DNA of 38,624 nucleotides from Candidatus Martarchaeota archaeon. Its GTDB lineage: Archaea; Micrarchaeota; Micrarchaeia; Micrarchaeales; Micrarchaeaceae. The position numbers and the translations under genes are program-made. Below are positions 37,096 to 38,624 of the stretch, in pieces. Under the pieces are notes generated by a model. That model worked only from the letters and a program-made list of their open reading frames with translations, had not been told where the DNA came from and made no database searches. Where the stretch lies: contig JAMCYO010000032.1 of NCBI GenBank assembly GCA_023473395.1, positions 1-38,624 on the forward strand, in the 5' to 3' direction. Within the stretch, counting starts at the first letter, position 1. Each line of letters opens with the position of its first letter.

Positions 37096-37394
37096 TTTAA
37101 GACCCTCTGTATCATTGCGGCGCTGACAAATTTTCCATACGAAGGGCCGACTATCTTAGGTATTTTGCTCTCTACCTTGCTGTAGGAATCATCTGAGAAT
37201 ATCGCAGTCACGTTGTATCCCAACGTCCCGGACTTTATATTGACTTCCTTTATGCATTCCATCTTCATAAGCTTTGAGGCGAGATCCTCTGCGCTTGTGT
37301 TATCTTCAGGTTTTATGAAGAAGAAATTGTGCGAAGTATTTCCATACCTCCTTGAATCACGTACACTATCCTTAGGGGTTTTATTTCCATTCAT
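37092..37394 (-). CDS. Stand-alone RAM/AsnC-C-terminal-like small protein, putative
   Basis: A 100-residue protein. After a polar N-terminal tail of about 20 residues, the pattern reads beta-alpha-beta-beta-alpha-beta: NFFFIKP, SAEDLASKLMKMECI, KEVNIKSG, GYNVTAIFSDD, YSKVESKIPKIVG, GKFVSAAMIQRVL. This is the ferredoxin-like order of the AsnC/Lrp ligand-binding (RAM) domain, here without a DNA-binding half; the assignment is from secondary-structure reading, not from a motif. AGGTG lies six bases before the ATG at 37394; a GTG at 37403 sits in that motif. The divergent Lrp-like regulator makes a regulatory link plausible. Confidence 0.65.
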   Translation of the reverse strand: MNGNKTPKDSVRDSRRYGNTSHNFFFIKPEDNTSAEDLASKLMKMECIKEVNIKSGTLGYNVTAIFSDDSYSKVESKIPKIVGPSYGKFVSAAMIQRVLK

Positions 37395-37606
37395 TATATG
37401 CACCTGTAGACTTCAAGAACATGAAGTGCCCTCATTGGCACATACTTATTGAAAAAAGAAGAAAAATTAGAAAAAAGGGTTAGGAATGGGGAATTATTAT
37501 TTTTATTTGAATTTCTAGTTAGGGTGGGAAGCCAGAGGGTATGGTTGGTGGGGTAAAACTCGGGATAAGAAAAATCATAAGTTTTGCTTTCGGATTTTTC
37601 TATCAT
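37394..37606 (-). CDS. Possible 70-residue small protein heading the operon
   Basis: A 70-codon frame starting at ATG 37606, with AGGGGGT six bases upstream and a TATA-like TATTTATACT (minus strand, 37645-37654) about 40 bases upstream, so a transcript should start near 37623. Its TAA overlaps the next ATG (TAATG). The protein is polar and Phe/Asn/Ser-rich (NSNKNNNSPFLTLFSNFSSF), with no recognised domain. Composition is unlike its neighbours, so this stretch might instead be an untranslated leader. Signals favour translation; sequence content does not. Confidence 0.4.
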   Translation of the reverse strand: MIEKSESKTYDFSYPEFYPTNHTLWLPTLTRNSNKNNNSPFLTLFSNFSSFFNKYVPMRALHVLEVYRCI

Positions 37607-37825
37607 TTTATTACCCCCTGGCTCGATAAATACTATGTACTTAAAAGTATAAATACCATTCGGGATATTTTAGACTATTTAAAATATATAATACTAAAAA
37701 CTTTAAGCAAAAATTCATAAATTTGTAATTTTAGGATTATTTATATCAATAAAAACCAAAAATAGTAAGAAATAAATATATTTAAGGATGTTTTATATAC
37801 TGTGATTAAAAACAAAAAGGCCAAT
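37607..37825. promoter_or_regulatory. AT-rich divergent promoter, small-protein operon / Lrp-like gene
   Basis: 219 very AT-rich bases. The minus-strand TATA-like TATTTATACT (37645-37654) faces the small-protein operon. On the plus strand AAATAAATATATTTAA (about 37769-37784) and TTTATATAC (37792-37800) face the Lrp-like gene. The first would suit leaderless translation from GTG 37802, the second from ATG 37826. The long A/T runs in between could hold binding sites for the adjacent regulator. Confidence 0.5.
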
Positions 37826-38624
37826 ATGCCTGCCAGGGTGGCCGAGCTTGTCGAAAGGCTAAGGAGGGCCTCGAAGCACAACATAGAGGTAAAAAGGATC
37901 GGCAACGGGTATTATGTATACGAATACATGTTCAAGAACGACAATGGCAGGCAGAAGAAGCTCTCGTTCTACCTCGGGAAATCCGACAGCGAAGGAAACT
38001 TCAGTGAGGGCAGGCACAGGTTCCTCAAGACGCGCTCGAGGAGCCTTGACGAATACCTTGAATCGTCGGAGAGGGGCGAAAGGCCCGAAAGCGTGAACGA
38101 GCTCATATATCCAGACGACATAGACAAGGAGATTCTGAAGAAAATAAGCATGGACTCGAAGGCGTCTGCGTATTCGATAAGCAAGGCACTCGGCATAAGC
38201 CCAAACACCGTTGCATACAGGATAAAGAAGCTCGAGAGGCTTTACGGGATAAAGTACACAATAGAGCTAAGGCCAGGCACATTCGGCTTCGAGAGGTATT
38301 TCATAACCATAAGGTTCATACGTGGCAAACCCTCGCAGGATGAGCTGCAAAAGCTTTTTGCCGCAGAGCCCAGGATACAGTTCGTTGCCGCGCTTAGCGG
38401 GTATTACAGCATGCTGATATACCTGCTCGCCGAAAACAACGTTACGCTTGAAAACATAATCTACAAGCTCAGGAGCAGCAGCGTCTTCGGCTCGTGCACC
38501 TCCATATGGAACATAGGCTATACTTCGGAATCCGAGACGTGGTACGTGCCATTTAGGGATGACTTCTTCGAATTGCTCAGGGAGAAGGTCTGGCACAGGA
38601 CCAGGGAAAACCCAAGGAGGAACG
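37826..38624 (+). CDS. Lrp/AsnC-family regulator with extra N-terminal module, 3' truncated by window
   Basis: 266 residues are visible and the frame is still open at the window end. Residues 1-75 hold a small domain with NGYYVYEYMFKNDNGRQKKL and FYLGKSD, similar in style to the N-terminal module of some archaeal transposases and DNA-binding proteins. Residues about 95-150 are an AsnC-type helix-turn-helix (DDIDKEILKKISMDS, SAYSISKALGISPNTVAYRI). From residue 155 a RAM-like region follows (FERYFITIRFIRGKPSQDEL, VAALSGYYSMLIYLLAENNV). Lrp proteins bind DNA as oligomers and sense amino acids or similar ligands. ATG 37826 was chosen; an in-frame GTG at 37802 is possible. Confidence 0.75.
   Translation, partial: MPARVAELVERLRRASKHNIEVKRIGNGYYVYEYMFKNDNGRQKKLSFYLGKSDSEGNFSEGRHRFLKTRSRSLDEYLESSERGERPESVNELIYPDDIDKEILKKISMDSKASAYSISKALGISPNTVAYRIKKLERLYGIKYTIELRPGTFGFERYFITIRFIRGKPSQDELQKLFAAEPRIQFVAALSGYYSMLIYLLAENNVTLENIIYKLRSSSVFGSCTSIWNIGYTSESETWYVPFRDDFFELLREKVWHRTRENPRRN

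Overview
The window looks like a chromosomal segment of a small-genome archaeon, most likely of the Micrarchaeota/ARMAN type within DPANN. Archaeal markers are an aRF1/eRF1-type release factor, an AsnC/Lrp-family regulator, a HerA-like ATPase, class III signal peptides of archaeal pilins, TATA boxes about 25 bases before start codons, and a Sulfolobus-type two-subunit 2-oxoacid:ferredoxin oxidoreductase. The lineage is inferred from protein style (pilin leader plus N-glycosylation-rich surface proteins); no rRNA or tRNA is present to test it. Many genes appear leaderless. Others carry a GGTG Shine-Dalgarno about six bases before the ATG, and I used this to choose several starts.

Layout. 1-2.5 kb: the 3' end of a PrpB-like lyase gene, then an alpha/beta hydrolase and an MFS transporter. 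2.6-4.5 kb: a secreted glycoprotein-like protein, an XRE-CBS regulator and a hairpin-rich spacer. 4.5-7.7 kb: four unrecognised, mostly helical proteins, one with HEAT-like character. 7.8-12.6 kb: a UPF0173 metallo-hydrolase, a GT-C-like membrane protein, a HerA-like ATPase with a winged-helix domain, and a pilin-like protein. 12.7-17.7 kb: a zinc-ribbon miniprotein, an unknown protein, the korA-korB-ribA-like operon and another unknown. 17.7-21.6 kb: a molybdenum hydroxylase operon (coxM-coxS-coxL order) with a divergent coxG-like gene.

21.9-27.3 kb: a four-gene unit with a membrane-anchored winged-helix regulator bearing a large extracellular domain, an ABC ATPase, a COG1361-like surface protein and a MacB/FtsX-type permease with a glycine-rich insertion. 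27.3-29 kb: three unknowns, one with about six membrane spans. 29.1-33.9 kb: a surface locus with a pilin-leader protein carrying a Ser/Thr stalk and Cys-rich tip, a membrane-anchored Kelch-like propeller and a PQQ-type propeller. 34.1-36.7 kb: serS and the aRF1 gene. 36.8-37.6 kb: an operon of three, perhaps four, small proteins on the minus strand; two are under 50 codons. It is divergent from an Lrp-like regulator that runs off the window.

The strongest candidates for undescribed systems are the small-protein operon with its divergent Lrp-like gene, the extracellular-sensor/ABC locus, and the three-gene surface locus. No CRISPR array, insertion sequence, tRNA or rRNA was seen.
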